Below, piece by piece: positions 7,201 through 14,170 of a stretch of DNA of 17,143 nucleotides. Numbering within the stretch: the stretch's first letter is position 1; the number at the start of each line of letters is the position of its first letter. A model generated the notes under the pieces. The model was given only the letters and a program-made list of their open reading frames with translations, was not told the origin of the DNA and ran no database searches. Position numbers and translations under genes: made by a program. The DNA is from a bacterium (GTDB lineage: Bacteria > Spirochaetota > Spirochaetia > Treponematales > Rectinemataceae), in assembly GCA_021813065.1 (NCBI GenBank), contig JAKALZ010000007.1, positions 1 through 17,143 on the forward strand. Reading direction: 5' to 3'.

Positions 7201-7911
7201 TTACATCCCCATACCACCATCGACATTGAGCACTACGCCAGTAATATATGATGCGCGGTTACTGCAGAGGAAGAGGGCGGCTTCCGCTACCTCGTGCGCG
7301 GTTCCTGGCCGCGCCAGGGGGATTGTTGTTTTCAGGCTCTCTTTCGCGGCATCGGGGAGGGTGTCGGTCATCGATGTTTCGATATAGCCTGGCGCGATTG
7401 CGTTGACGCGGATGTTTCGTGACGAGAGTTCTTTGGCAAGGCTCTTGGTGAAGCCAATGAGGCCTGCTTTGGATGCGGCATAATTTGTCTGTCCACCATT
7501 GCCGTGCAGCCCGACCACGCTGGACATGTTGAGAATGCAGCCAGAGCGCTGCTTGAGCATGATGCGCGAGACAGCCCGGCTTAGGATAAACGCGCTCCGC
7601 AGATTTGCGTTGAGCACGGAATCCCAATCTTCGGTCTTCATGCGCATGAGGAGTCCATCGCGCGTGATGCCAGCGTTGTTGACGACGATATCGATACGGC
7701 CTTCTCTCTGAAGAATCGCCGCGACCGCGGTTTCAATCGAAGCCTCGTCCACGACATCGCAGGGAATCCACTCGATGTCGGTGGAGGGAGCAGAGCGAGA
7801 GAGACCGTACACGTTCGCTCCCTCGTTTTTAAAGAGAGTCGCGATCGCCAGACCGATGCCTCGGGACGCTCCTGTTACGATACAAATCTGTCCAGAAAGA
7901 GTTTCACCCAT
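7201..7911 (-). CDS. fabG: 3-oxoacyl-[acyl-carrier-protein] reductase
   Basis: 236 residues. It reduces beta-ketoacyl-ACP to 3-hydroxyacyl-ACP with NADPH, the step after FabF. Short-chain dehydrogenase motifs are in order: the TGASRGIG dinucleotide loop at 13-20, NNAG at 78-81, Asn102, Ser131 in NMSSVVG, and Tyr144/Lys148 in YAASK, followed by IRVNAIAPGYIET and the GVVLNVDGGMGM tail. This full set, and the location between fabD and fabF, separates it from generic SDR enzymes. A GGAGG site seven bases before the ATG supports the start. The gap to the fabD stop is 51 bases. Confidence 0.95.
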   Translation of the reverse strand: MGETLSGQICIVTGASRGIGLAIATLFKNEGANVYGLSRSAPSTDIEWIPCDVVDEASIETAVAAILQREGRIDIVVNNAGITRDGLLMRMKTEDWDSVLNANLRSAFILSRAVSRIMLKQRSGCILNMSSVVGLHGNGGQTNYAASKAGLIGFTKSLAKELSSRNIRVNAIAPGYIETSMTDTLPDAAKESLKTTIPLARPGTAHEVAEAALFLCSNRASYITGVVLNVDGGMGM

Positions 7912-7962
7912 TGGATTCCTCCAGTTATTCAGCGCATGATTATGAAAGAGGCGGAGAACTCG

Positions 7963-8883
7963 TCAGAGCGAAAAAGAGACGAGCGCGTCGAGTGTTCCTG
8001 CGGGGATGGAGGGGATCTGAGAACCAGATGCCTTCCAGAGCCCGCAGAGCACGGTGCCGGGACCGGTTTCAAGGCACTGATCGAATCCATCAGCGGCGAT
8101 ATTCGCTTCCTCTTCGATCCAACGCACAGGAGAAATGATCTGCAGTGACGCGTATTTTTTTGCTTCAGCGCCACTCTTCATTTTTTTGCCGGTAAAATTG
8201 GAATAAATATCGATCTTTGGGTCTGAGAATTGTGTCGCGTCGACGAGTTCTTTGAAAGCTTCATACGCTTCCTGCATGATTGGTGAGTGGAAGGCGCCCG
8301 AGACCTTGAGCCGAATGACCCTTTTCGCTCCCGCTTGGCGGAGTTTCTCCTCCGCGATGGCGATATCGGCCTCTGTACCCGATATGACGCACTGGACTGG
8401 GCTATTATAATTCGCGATCCAGCACTGCTTCAGCCCTGCCTCCGCGATTGTCGCCTCGATCTTTTCGGGTGAAAGATACAGCACCGCGCTCATAGTCGAT
8501 CCGCCTGAGCGATTCCCGGCCTCATCCATAAGCCTTCCACGCTCCGCGACAAGGTGAAACATATCGAAGTTGCTGATGATGCCAGCTTCAGCCAGAGCCG
8601 GCCATTCGCCGACCGAGAATCCAGCGGTACCGGCGGGTACAACGCCATGTTCGCGCGCGGAGAGCGCCGCGGCGGCTTCTGCCACGACCATCGCGATCTG
8701 AGTATTTTTAGTCTGTTTGAGCGTCTCTTCGTCGGCTTCGAAGAGCAATTTTTTTAGATCCATAGACGCGGCATCGGACGCGACCTTAAAAAGCTCGCGC
8801 ACAGACTTGCTTGTCTCGAAAAAATCTTTTGCCATTCCGGGATATTGAGCGCCTTGGCCAGGGAAAAGAAAACACGCTTTCAT
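7963..8883 (-). CDS. fabD: Malonyl-CoA:acyl-carrier-protein transacylase
   Basis: 306 residues, the usual length. It moves malonyl groups from CoA to ACP to feed FabF. Visible motifs are FLFPGQGAQYPGM at 5-17, the nucleophile elbow GFSVGEW with Ser90, Arg115 in ERGRLMDEA for the malonyl carboxylate, NYNSPVQCVISG at 158-169, His199 in GAFHSPIM completing the Ser-His dyad, and ETGPGTVLCGL at 272-282. The elbow reads GFSVGEW instead of the common GHSLGEY, a change in non-catalytic positions. GAGGAGG five bases before the ATG is a strong ribosome-binding site. It is the first gene of the fab cluster; acpP, fabH and an enoyl reductase are not in this window. Confidence 0.95.
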   Translation of the reverse strand: MKACFLFPGQGAQYPGMAKDFFETSKSVRELFKVASDAASMDLKKLLFEADEETLKQTKNTQIAMVVAEAAAALSAREHGVVPAGTAGFSVGEWPALAEAGIISNFDMFHLVAERGRLMDEAGNRSGGSTMSAVLYLSPEKIEATIAEAGLKQCWIANYNSPVQCVISGTEADIAIAEEKLRQAGAKRVIRLKVSGAFHSPIMQEAYEAFKELVDATQFSDPKIDIYSNFTGKKMKSGAEAKKYASLQIISPVRWIEEEANIAADGFDQCLETGPGTVLCGLWKASGSQIPSIPAGTLDALVSFSL

Positions 8884-8914
8884 AGATCCTCCTCATTTTT
8901 CCATGCGGTTTTAC

Positions 8915-8943
8915 ATATTCGCAAATTTTGTCAATTTTGTCAA
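8915..8943 (-). promoter_or_regulatory. Candidate fab operon promoter with tandem TTGACAAAA repeat
   Basis: Two exact tandem copies of a 9-bp unit (8926-8934 and 8935-8943) read TTGACAAAA on the minus strand, each containing a perfect -35 hexamer. The first is 17 bases from GAATAT (8915-8920), a weak -10. The distal -35 overlaps the stop codon of the upstream gene. The repeat could be alternative -35 boxes or an operator for a fatty-acid regulator; it does not match the FapR site. Confidence 0.45.
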
Positions 8944-9848
8944 AGCGCTCGAAATAGGATGCTTCCAGCTCGTTTAAAACCATGCTCTTCAGCTTCCTGT
9001 GCGATGGATGCTGGAAAGAGTGGACCCTCCAGAACGAGCTGCGAAACCCCCATGTTCTGGGAATAGGCGGCTATGGTATCCAGTATCTGCCACTCAATAC
9101 CGAGCCCATCGTTGTCTTCTCTGCTCAGGATACCGTGAATTATACAGATCGGCAGCGCGCCAGGGGGCGTCTGTACCCTAAAAAACGCGATCATTAGCGG
9201 ATTCGTGCCATCCGCGGTGGCGAAGGCAAGAAAAAGAGGTGCTTCGCCGTGGTGTAGATCGTTCTCAAGATGCGCGAGAAACCATATTCGGAGAGAGAGT
9301 GGTACAGATTCATCTGAGCTGCTCGCATATTTAGAGATAAAAGTATCGACATCGAATGCGGCGGCCCGCGCTTGAACAATGTGCGTATCAATTTCAGATG
9401 CGATGAGGTCTCCAATATCTTCAGGTTCGTCTTTCAATGTCGCGAGTCTCCATCCTTCACGCTGCGCGTTCATCCACGCTTCGACAAAGGGCCTCATCGC
9501 GCGAAGTTTGAATTCTTGAAAGCGCTGGAATAGCGCGTCATCGGCGGATAGGGCGGCGCGAAAGGCTTTGAACACACCCTTGCCTCGCCGCAGCGCCGTG
9601 TTGAGGGCGACTTTAAGCTCTAACGGAAAGGTGACTGTCGCGGTGAATGCTTCAAGAACCGAGAATCCATGTCGTGAATCCCACAGAGGAGGAGACGCGT
9701 ATTTCCCGTCGATCGCATCGCGTTCATCGGGCGGAATGAGGTCCGCTTCAATCAAGTCGCCAGTTTCTAAATTGATAAGAGTTGTTTTTGACTGATCTTC
9801 CATCGCGAAAATAATCCGCTCGAGCGAGGCATCGGTCAATTGAAACAT
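8940..9848 (-). CDS. UPF0158-like protein with GNAT-like C-terminal domain
   Basis: 302 residues from the ATG at 9848. Residues about 1-130 resemble the UPF0158 family: LERIIFAMEDQSKTTLINLETGDLI at 9-33, then a GKGVFKAFRAAL...FQEFKLRAMRPFVEAWM segment at 89-126. The remaining part, about 185-302, has the alternating strand/helix pattern of a GCN5-type acetyltransferase: PLFLAFATADG, MIAFFRVQ, ICIIHGILSRED, a helix at 252-265, VSQLVLEG, then a HGFKRAGSILFRAL ending. The acetyl-CoA loop is degenerate (REDNDGLG), so activity is uncertain. Function is unknown. Two further in-frame ATGs exist upstream (9872, 9959); I prefer 9848 because UPF0158 proteins start just before this motif and a TACAAT box ends six bases upstream. 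It precedes fabD by 56 bases. Confidence 0.65.
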   Translation of the reverse strand: MFQLTDASLERIIFAMEDQSKTTLINLETGDLIEADLIPPDERDAIDGKYASPPLWDSRHGFSVLEAFTATVTFPLELKVALNTALRRGKGVFKAFRAALSADDALFQRFQEFKLRAMRPFVEAWMNAQREGWRLATLKDEPEDIGDLIASEIDTHIVQARAAAFDVDTFISKYASSSDESVPLSLRIWFLAHLENDLHHGEAPLFLAFATADGTNPLMIAFFRVQTPPGALPICIIHGILSREDNDGLGIEWQILDTIAAYSQNMGVSQLVLEGPLFPASIAQEAEEHGFKRAGSILFRAL

Positions 9849-9854
9849 GCAATT

Positions 9855-9860
9855 ATTGTA
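9855..9860 (-). promoter_or_regulatory. -10 element of the UPF0158/GNAT gene
   Basis: TACAAT on the minus strand (5/6 match) ends six bases before the ATG at 9848. There is no Shine-Dalgarno and no clear -35. Supports the 9848 start only if the message is leaderless. Confidence 0.35.
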
Positions 9861-9902
9861 ATCGATATCCATTTCAGTATGGAAGGGCACGGATTCGTAG
9901 TG

Positions 9903-9908
9903 TATACT
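9903..9908 (+). promoter_or_regulatory. -10 element of the PHP-pth pair
   Basis: TATACT ends seven bases before the ATG at 9916, the same hexamer and spacing seen before the polyprenyl synthase gene. No Shine-Dalgarno intervenes; the -35 region (about 9880-9885) is poor. Confidence 0.4.
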
Positions 9909-9915
9909 GAACGAA

Positions 9916-10836
9916 ATGATTTCGAACCTGCACCTGCACTCGCGCTTTTCCGATGGCACGTCGTGGCCGGAAGATATTGCGCTTGAAGCTGCGCGCGCGG
10001 GCCTCGATATGGTTGCGCTTACGGATCATGATACGATGGCGGGAGTGGAGCGTTTCGCCCAACAGTGCCAATCGCTCTCGCTCGTCGCGGTTCCGGCCTG
10101 CGAAATCGATGTGCTCGAACCTAAGATCGAATATAAAAGCGAATTGCTCGCGTACTTTCCCTACGATGATATCGAAACCTGCGCTCCCGCCACGAAGAGA
10201 CTGCTCCACGATTCGCTTACGCACCGTCGAGCGAGACTTGAGTTCTTTATCGACTCGGCGCAGGAGCTCTACCCTGAAACGCCGCTCTCGTTTGAAGATC
10301 TTTTTAAGGATAAAACAACATTTGAATTCGATGAACAACTCGCGAAGAGCATATCGTGGAGCAAAGTTGACTTATTTCTTTATTTGAAGGCTCGGCGCTG
10401 CATTCACCCAGAGATGAATTACAAAACCTTCAAAAAGCGATTTTTCGGAAACGGAATGCTGAAAAAATTTAAATTGGATAAGCCAGACGTTGCCACGATC
10501 GTGAGCGCGGTGCACGCGGATGGCGGCTTTGTGGTGGTACCGCATCTTGGCCATCTCTGGGATGATGATTACTCGCTTATCTACAAAGAAACCGAAAAAC
10601 TGCGCTCCCTTCTGGCCTGGTTCAGACGCGCTGGCGTGGACGGCATTGAGCTGTACTGGTATAACAGCGAGTACAAGAGCGCGAAAATCAACGAGCTTGT
10701 GCGGGAAATCGCCAGACCGCAAGGTTTTTTCTTTACCTATGGTTCTGACTGCCATGGAGCCGGCTCTGGCAAACACACGATCATGAAATTCAAGGGACAA
10801 TTTGAAGGATTTCCAGCGAGAAAGAGTATCGCATGA
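9916..10836 (+). CDS. PHP-domain metal-dependent phosphoesterase
   Basis: 306 residues. The four PHP motifs are visible: NLHLHSRFSDG at 4-14 (His6, His8, Asp13), LTDHDT at 35-40 (His38, Asp39), Glu63 in ACEID, VVPHLGH around His210, and YGSDCHG at 275-281 (Asp278, His280). These bind a two- or three-metal centre that hydrolyses phosphate esters. The spacing and the LTDHDT-MAGV sequence resemble the YciV/RnmA-like group, which removes nucleotides from short RNAs or acts on 3',5'-nucleotide bisphosphates; the substrate here is inference. A roughly 110-residue helical insertion (about 90-200) separates the motifs and may set specificity. The stop overlaps the pth start as ATGA, so the two are translationally coupled, which suits an RNA-recycling role. 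Confidence 0.82.
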   Translation: MISNLHLHSRFSDGTSWPEDIALEAARAGLDMVALTDHDTMAGVERFAQQCQSLSLVAVPACEIDVLEPKIEYKSELLAYFPYDDIETCAPATKRLLHDSLTHRRARLEFFIDSAQELYPETPLSFEDLFKDKTTFEFDEQLAKSISWSKVDLFLYLKARRCIHPEMNYKTFKKRFFGNGMLKKFKLDKPDVATIVSAVHADGGFVVVPHLGHLWDDDYSLIYKETEKLRSLLAWFRRAGVDGIELYWYNSEYKSAKINELVREIARPQGFFFTYGSDCHGAGSGKHTIMKFKGQFEGFPARKSIA

Positions 10837-11414
10837 TAAAGCTCTGCGCTTTTTTGGGCAATTTTGGAAAAGAATATACACTTCATCGACACAATGTCGC
10901 GTGGCTGTTTCTCGATTCGACACGCATCGCGCGCGGACTGCGGTGGAGCTCGAAATTCAAGGGGAGCATCGCGCTGGCCGATTTGGGCGCAGGAAAGGTG
11001 TGCTTTTTAAAACCGCACACCTTCATGAACTTGTCCGGTGAAAGTGTGGTAGAGGCGGCTCGTTTTTATAGGTGCGCCCCGGATGAGATTCTAGTTATCC
11101 ATGATGAGCTCGAGATGCCGTTTGGGACGTTCGGGTACAAGTTTTCTGGCGGGCTTGGCGGCCACAACGGTTTGCGGTCGCTTGAACAGCATTTGGGCAC
11201 TCGCGACTTCTGGAGGCTCCGATTCGGGATAGGGCGTCCGGATCATGATGATATCGCGGGATATGTCCTATCGCCCTTTGAGAGCGCGCAACTCGATGTT
11301 CTGAACTCGAGACTATTCCCTGAGGCAGAGAAGACGTTCACTGAGCTCTTTGTCGAGGGAGTTGAAGGATTCGACACTCGCTACAAAAAAGTGCGCGTTG
11401 AGCTCGGCGTCTGA
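10833..11414 (+). CDS. pth: Peptidyl-tRNA hydrolase
   Basis: 193 residues, matching the bacterial Pth family. It cleaves the ester bond of peptidyl-tRNAs dropped by stalled ribosomes and returns free tRNA. Active-site residues are present: Asn10 in FLGNFG, His20 in LHRHN, Asn66 in PHTFMNLSG, Asp91 in VIHDELEMPFG, His111 in GGHNGLRSL, then the FGIGRP signature at 131-136. The first motif reads FLGNFGKEY where GLGNPGxxY is usual; the catalytic Asn is retained. The start overlaps the upstream PHP stop by four bases, so translation is probably coupled; no separate Shine-Dalgarno is seen. Confidence 0.95.
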   Translation: MIKLCAFLGNFGKEYTLHRHNVAWLFLDSTRIARGLRWSSKFKGSIALADLGAGKVCFLKPHTFMNLSGESVVEAARFYRCAPDEILVIHDELEMPFGTFGYKFSGGLGGHNGLRSLEQHLGTRDFWRLRFGIGRPDHDDIAGYVLSPFESAQLDVLNSRLFPEAEKTFTELFVEGVEGFDTRYKKVRVELGV

Positions 11415-11421
11415 AGGTCTT

Positions 11422-11568
11422 GTGGTGCGCGATTTTGTGCGCGTCCCCCAGCTGGGCTCAAACGTGACCAAGTGGGGGGCTGTGTGGCCGTGGCGCGCCG
11501 TCACGGTGAGCATGCAGTTGGGCACCTACGCGGTGTGGCGCAGCGCGAATGGCCCGATCACCCGCTAA
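11422..11568 (+). CDS. Small ORF of unknown function, or non-coding structured spacer
   Basis: 48 codons between pth and the convergent era gene, overlapping the era stop by four bases. Two GTG codons (11422, 11425) could start it; GAAGG at 11413-11417 is seven bases before the second. 43 of 48 codons end in G or C (about 90%), whereas the first 30 codons of pth give about 43%. The predicted peptide contains four tryptophans, is rich in Val, Arg and Gly, and has no recognised motif, signal or membrane segment. The stretch also contains a strong hairpin (11445-11478), so it may act as RNA or as a convergent-transcription barrier instead. The clean codon phase argues for coding; the size and lack of similarity argue against. 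Confidence 0.35.
   Translation: MVRDFVRVPQLGSNVTKWGAVWPWRAVTVSMQLGTYAVWRSANGPITR
11445..11478. other. Strong inverted repeat in the pth-era spacer
   Basis: CCCCCA (11445-11450) pairs with TGGGGG (11473-11478), and the helix continues inward as CTGGG with CCAAG with one bulge and one mismatch; the loop is about 11 bases. Smaller stems follow at 11488-11506 and 11523-11535. No T-run follows on either strand, so it is not a standard intrinsic terminator. Confidence 0.5.
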
Positions 11569-12440
11569 AAAATCATTTTTGACAGAGAAGAGTCGTTCTT
11601 TCTCCAATCAGCGTCGACCGCGACTTGCAACTGCAGCTTGATAGGATACTCGAAGAGGTTCTTCAACTCGGCTTCGGCTTCTTCGCGTATGCGCTGGATC
11701 ACTGAACCCTGTCGGCCGATAACAATCGCTTTCTGCGAATCTCTCTCCACAATGATGTCGAATCGGGCAAAGAGGACGCCATCTCCTCGTCTACTCGATT
11801 CTCGGTACACCACGGCGATCGCGTGAGGTACCTCTTCGCGGGTATGGAGCATGGCTTTCTCTCGGATTATCTCGCCAATTCGGAAGGAGGGTTCTTGATC
11901 GGTGTAGATGTCTTCGGGATACCAGAGCGGCCCCTCGGGAGCGAGCTCGAACATGGCATCGACAAGGGCGTTGAGATTAGCATGCTGGAGCGCCGAGATC
12001 GTCACCCGTTGCGCTCTATTGAAGCGCGGAGCGAGGAATTCCTCCAAAGCGAGCGTCTTCGCCTCCGGGTGGTCGATCTTATTGATCGCGATGACCATGC
12101 GGTTCGCTTCTTTCGAGAGCATATCGATGATCGCCCCTTCTTCTTTTCCCGGCTCGCGGGTCGCGTCGACGACGTAAAGGATGATATCGACCTCGGAGAG
12201 CGACTGCAGCACAATGTCGCGGAGTTTGAGATTGAGTTTCTTATCCGACAAGTGAAAACCCGGCGTGTCTACAAAGATGAGTTGACCTTGAGGACGGGTC
12301 ACAATGCCGCGGATTGAATTGCGTGTCGTCTGAGGGACTGGGCTGACAATCGAGACCTTTGCTCCGCAGAGTGTGTTGAGCAGCGTCGATTTGCCTGAAG
12401 AGGGGCGTCCCACAATCGCGACAAAAGCGGATTTTGCCAT
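11565..12440 (-). CDS. era: GTPase Era
   Basis: 291 residues. Era is an essential GTPase that binds the 3' end of 16S rRNA and checks 30S subunit assembly. The GTPase domain shows G1 GRPSSGKS at 11-18, the G2 region QTTRNSIRG at 37-45, G3 DTPGFH at 58-63, G4 NKID at 120-123 and G5 ISAL at 148-151. The C-terminal KH domain contains AIVIGRQGSVIQRI (GRQG at 242-245). The closing VDADWRKND is typical of Era. AGGAG lies five to six bases before the ATG. The gene follows aroDE by 34 bases on the same strand and is probably cotranscribed with it. Confidence 0.96.
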   Translation of the reverse strand: MAKSAFVAIVGRPSSGKSTLLNTLCGAKVSIVSPVPQTTRNSIRGIVTRPQGQLIFVDTPGFHLSDKKLNLKLRDIVLQSLSEVDIILYVVDATREPGKEEGAIIDMLSKEANRMVIAINKIDHPEAKTLALEEFLAPRFNRAQRVTISALQHANLNALVDAMFELAPEGPLWYPEDIYTDQEPSFRIGEIIREKAMLHTREEVPHAIAVVYRESSRRGDGVLFARFDIIVERDSQKAIVIGRQGSVIQRIREEAEAELKNLFEYPIKLQLQVAVDADWRKNDSSLSKMIF

Positions 12441-12474
12441 GTATTCTCCTATGCTTTTTCTATACCGCGCAATT

Positions 12475-14004
12475 CTATTGAGATGTTGTCGGCTGCGCTA
12501 ACTGGGCATAAATCCCAGGAGGAGGCTCGTCCATCCAGAGTTTGTACTGACCGGCGGCTTGGTAGCAGAGCATCCTGTAGCCATTCATGATGCGGCACCC
12601 AGAGGCTTCGGCTCGTTCGAGCAACGGAGTCTTTGCGGGGTGATAGATGAGATCAAAAACTGACTCTGAGCCCTTGAATTCGTAAAAACTGATAGGGTCT
12701 CCTTCTCCCTTCATGCCCACGCTCGTTGCTTGCACAATGAGGTCGGAATATTCATAGATCGCGTCGATGGCTCTGTCGTCGAGGTGACTGTACTGGAAAT
12801 TGTATTTCCTGGCTAAATCCCGCCCGGCGCTATAGGTTCTGTTAACAATGAGCGCTCGCGCTCCCTTTCGGAAGAGCGAAAGAGCGATGGATTTCGCGGC
12901 TCCTCCAGCACCGATAATTGTAGCCTTGCAGCCTGAGAGGTCCTCTTTCCCAAGAAACTCGATCAGGCTTCGCTCGAATCCATCAGCATCGGTGTTGTAG
13001 CCAGCCCACGCGGAATCGCGCCAGACGAGCGTGTTGCAGGCTCCAATGCGCTTTACGTCCGTAGAGTGGAACGATAGATAGGGCAACACATCTTCTTTGA
13101 ACGGCACCGTGATGGCGGATCCCTTACCGCCGAGCAGCTCGAGAATTCTGAGGCCATCGGTGAAGGAATCCGCCGGAGTAGGAATGAGAAGCGCATCCTT
13201 ATTCATTTTTCGAAAAGCCGTATTGTGCAGGTAGGGCGACAGCGATTGAGCGATCGATTGCTGGCCCATGAGAGTGTAGAGCGGAGTATCGTGTTTGACG
13301 ATATCATAATTGTAGATATTCGCGAGATCGAAGGGGTCGAGCTGGCCAGGCGCGGCGCTCTCCATTCCGAAGCGCAGAGGACTCGCATACGTCCAAAGGG
13401 ATCCAAAGCGCCACTGGAGAATGCGAGAGGCGACACCGTAGGGGCCGCCAGCGATGAGAAGCTGTTCGCGCGGAGGGCGAGCCAATGACCACTCCAGAAA
13501 GCGAATAAACTCCCCAGAATTTTGTGGATGTACGACAAGATGGGGGATTTCATCCTCTTCGACGGTCAACTCGTCGTAGGCCTCATCCAAATTTTCTGGA
13601 AGACCATCGAGCATTATGCGAGAGCGCACTATCCTCGTTCCGAATGTACGGCACGCTTCTTCGACCACGGGCGCGTGAAAATCGCTCTCTAAATCGACAT
13701 AGGTATAATTTGCGCGCGGATCCGCCTTGGGGAACGAGAGTGCTTTCGCGAAGAGAACGAGTCGAACACCTTCTCCATCGTTGAATTTACCGCCCTCTTG
13801 CGTTCTTCGGATGGTAAGCATTGAGGGAAGGCCCGCTCTTTCTGGAAAAGATCGAATATAAAAGCGCTCGCTCGGATCGAGACAATCAGCCCTGAGTTCG
13901 ACATAATCGACGACAGATCTATACCGATCCAATATTCTGATATCTTCGTCGATTGTCTTTCCTGTTAAACAAATACAGATTTTCGGTTTTGTGGTCTCTT
14001 CCAT
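12475..14004 (-). CDS. aroE: Fused AroD-AroE protein: dehydroquinase-like domain plus shikimate dehydrogenase
   Basis: 509 residues. Residues about 6-225 form a type I dehydroquinase-like barrel; about 240-500 form shikimate dehydrogenase, as in plant and chlamydial fusions. The AroE half looks intact: QSLSPYLHN (Ser254, Ser256), ITVPFK (Lys303), ACNT (Asn324), NTDADGF (Asp339), the NADP loop GAGGAA at 365-370 with NRT at 388-390, and Gln482. The AroD half keeps ligand-binding residues (Glu36, Arg38, Arg66, Glu106, Arg194, and Ser217/Gln221 in ESAAPGQ). However, the position of the Schiff-base Lys is His155 (IPHLVVHPQ instead of IPKIAVMPQ), and that of the catalytic His is Ile130 (VRSRIMLDG for MSYHDF). 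By family knowledge this half should not catalyse dehydration, so another DHQ dehydratase would be needed. No clear Shine-Dalgarno precedes the start. Confidence 0.9.
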   Translation of the reverse strand: MEETTKPKICICLTGKTIDEDIRILDRYRSVVDYVELRADCLDPSERFYIRSFPERAGLPSMLTIRRTQEGGKFNDGEGVRLVLFAKALSFPKADPRANYTYVDLESDFHAPVVEEACRTFGTRIVRSRIMLDGLPENLDEAYDELTVEEDEIPHLVVHPQNSGEFIRFLEWSLARPPREQLLIAGGPYGVASRILQWRFGSLWTYASPLRFGMESAAPGQLDPFDLANIYNYDIVKHDTPLYTLMGQQSIAQSLSPYLHNTAFRKMNKDALLIPTPADSFTDGLRILELLGGKGSAITVPFKEDVLPYLSFHSTDVKRIGACNTLVWRDSAWAGYNTDADGFERSLIEFLGKEDLSGCKATIIGAGGAAKSIALSLFRKGARALIVNRTYSAGRDLARKYNFQYSHLDDRAIDAIYEYSDLIVQATSVGMKGEGDPISFYEFKGSESVFDLIYHPAKTPLLERAEASGCRIMNGYRMLCYQAAGQYKLWMDEPPPGIYAQLAQPTTSQ

Positions 14005-14098
14005 ACGCCGCGTTTATTCCTCTATGGCCTTTATGCTGAAATGACTGAAATATACAACAAGAACCGTGTCGATACTCTTTAACGGTTTCCATATATAG

Positions 14099-14128
14099 TT
14101 TACACATAAGAGCCAATTAAAGTATATT
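14099..14128 (+). promoter_or_regulatory. Promoter of the DbpA-domain operon
   Basis: TTTACA (14099-14104, 5/6) and TATATT (14123-14128, 5/6) are separated by 18 bases. The predicted leader of about 36 bases carries a Shine-Dalgarno site. The region 14005-14170 is the divergent control region shared with aroDE; the minus-strand promoter there is less clear. Confidence 0.55.
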
Positions 14129-14157
14129 ACCATATAAACCATCAATTTATCAGACAG

Positions 14158-14163
14158 CAGGAG
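14158..14163 (+). promoter_or_regulatory. Shine-Dalgarno site selecting a GTG start
   Basis: CAGGAG ends seven bases before GTG at 14171. An in-frame TTG at 14165 is only one base from it and is therefore an unlikely start. Confidence 0.75.
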
Positions 14164-14170
14164 TTTGCTT

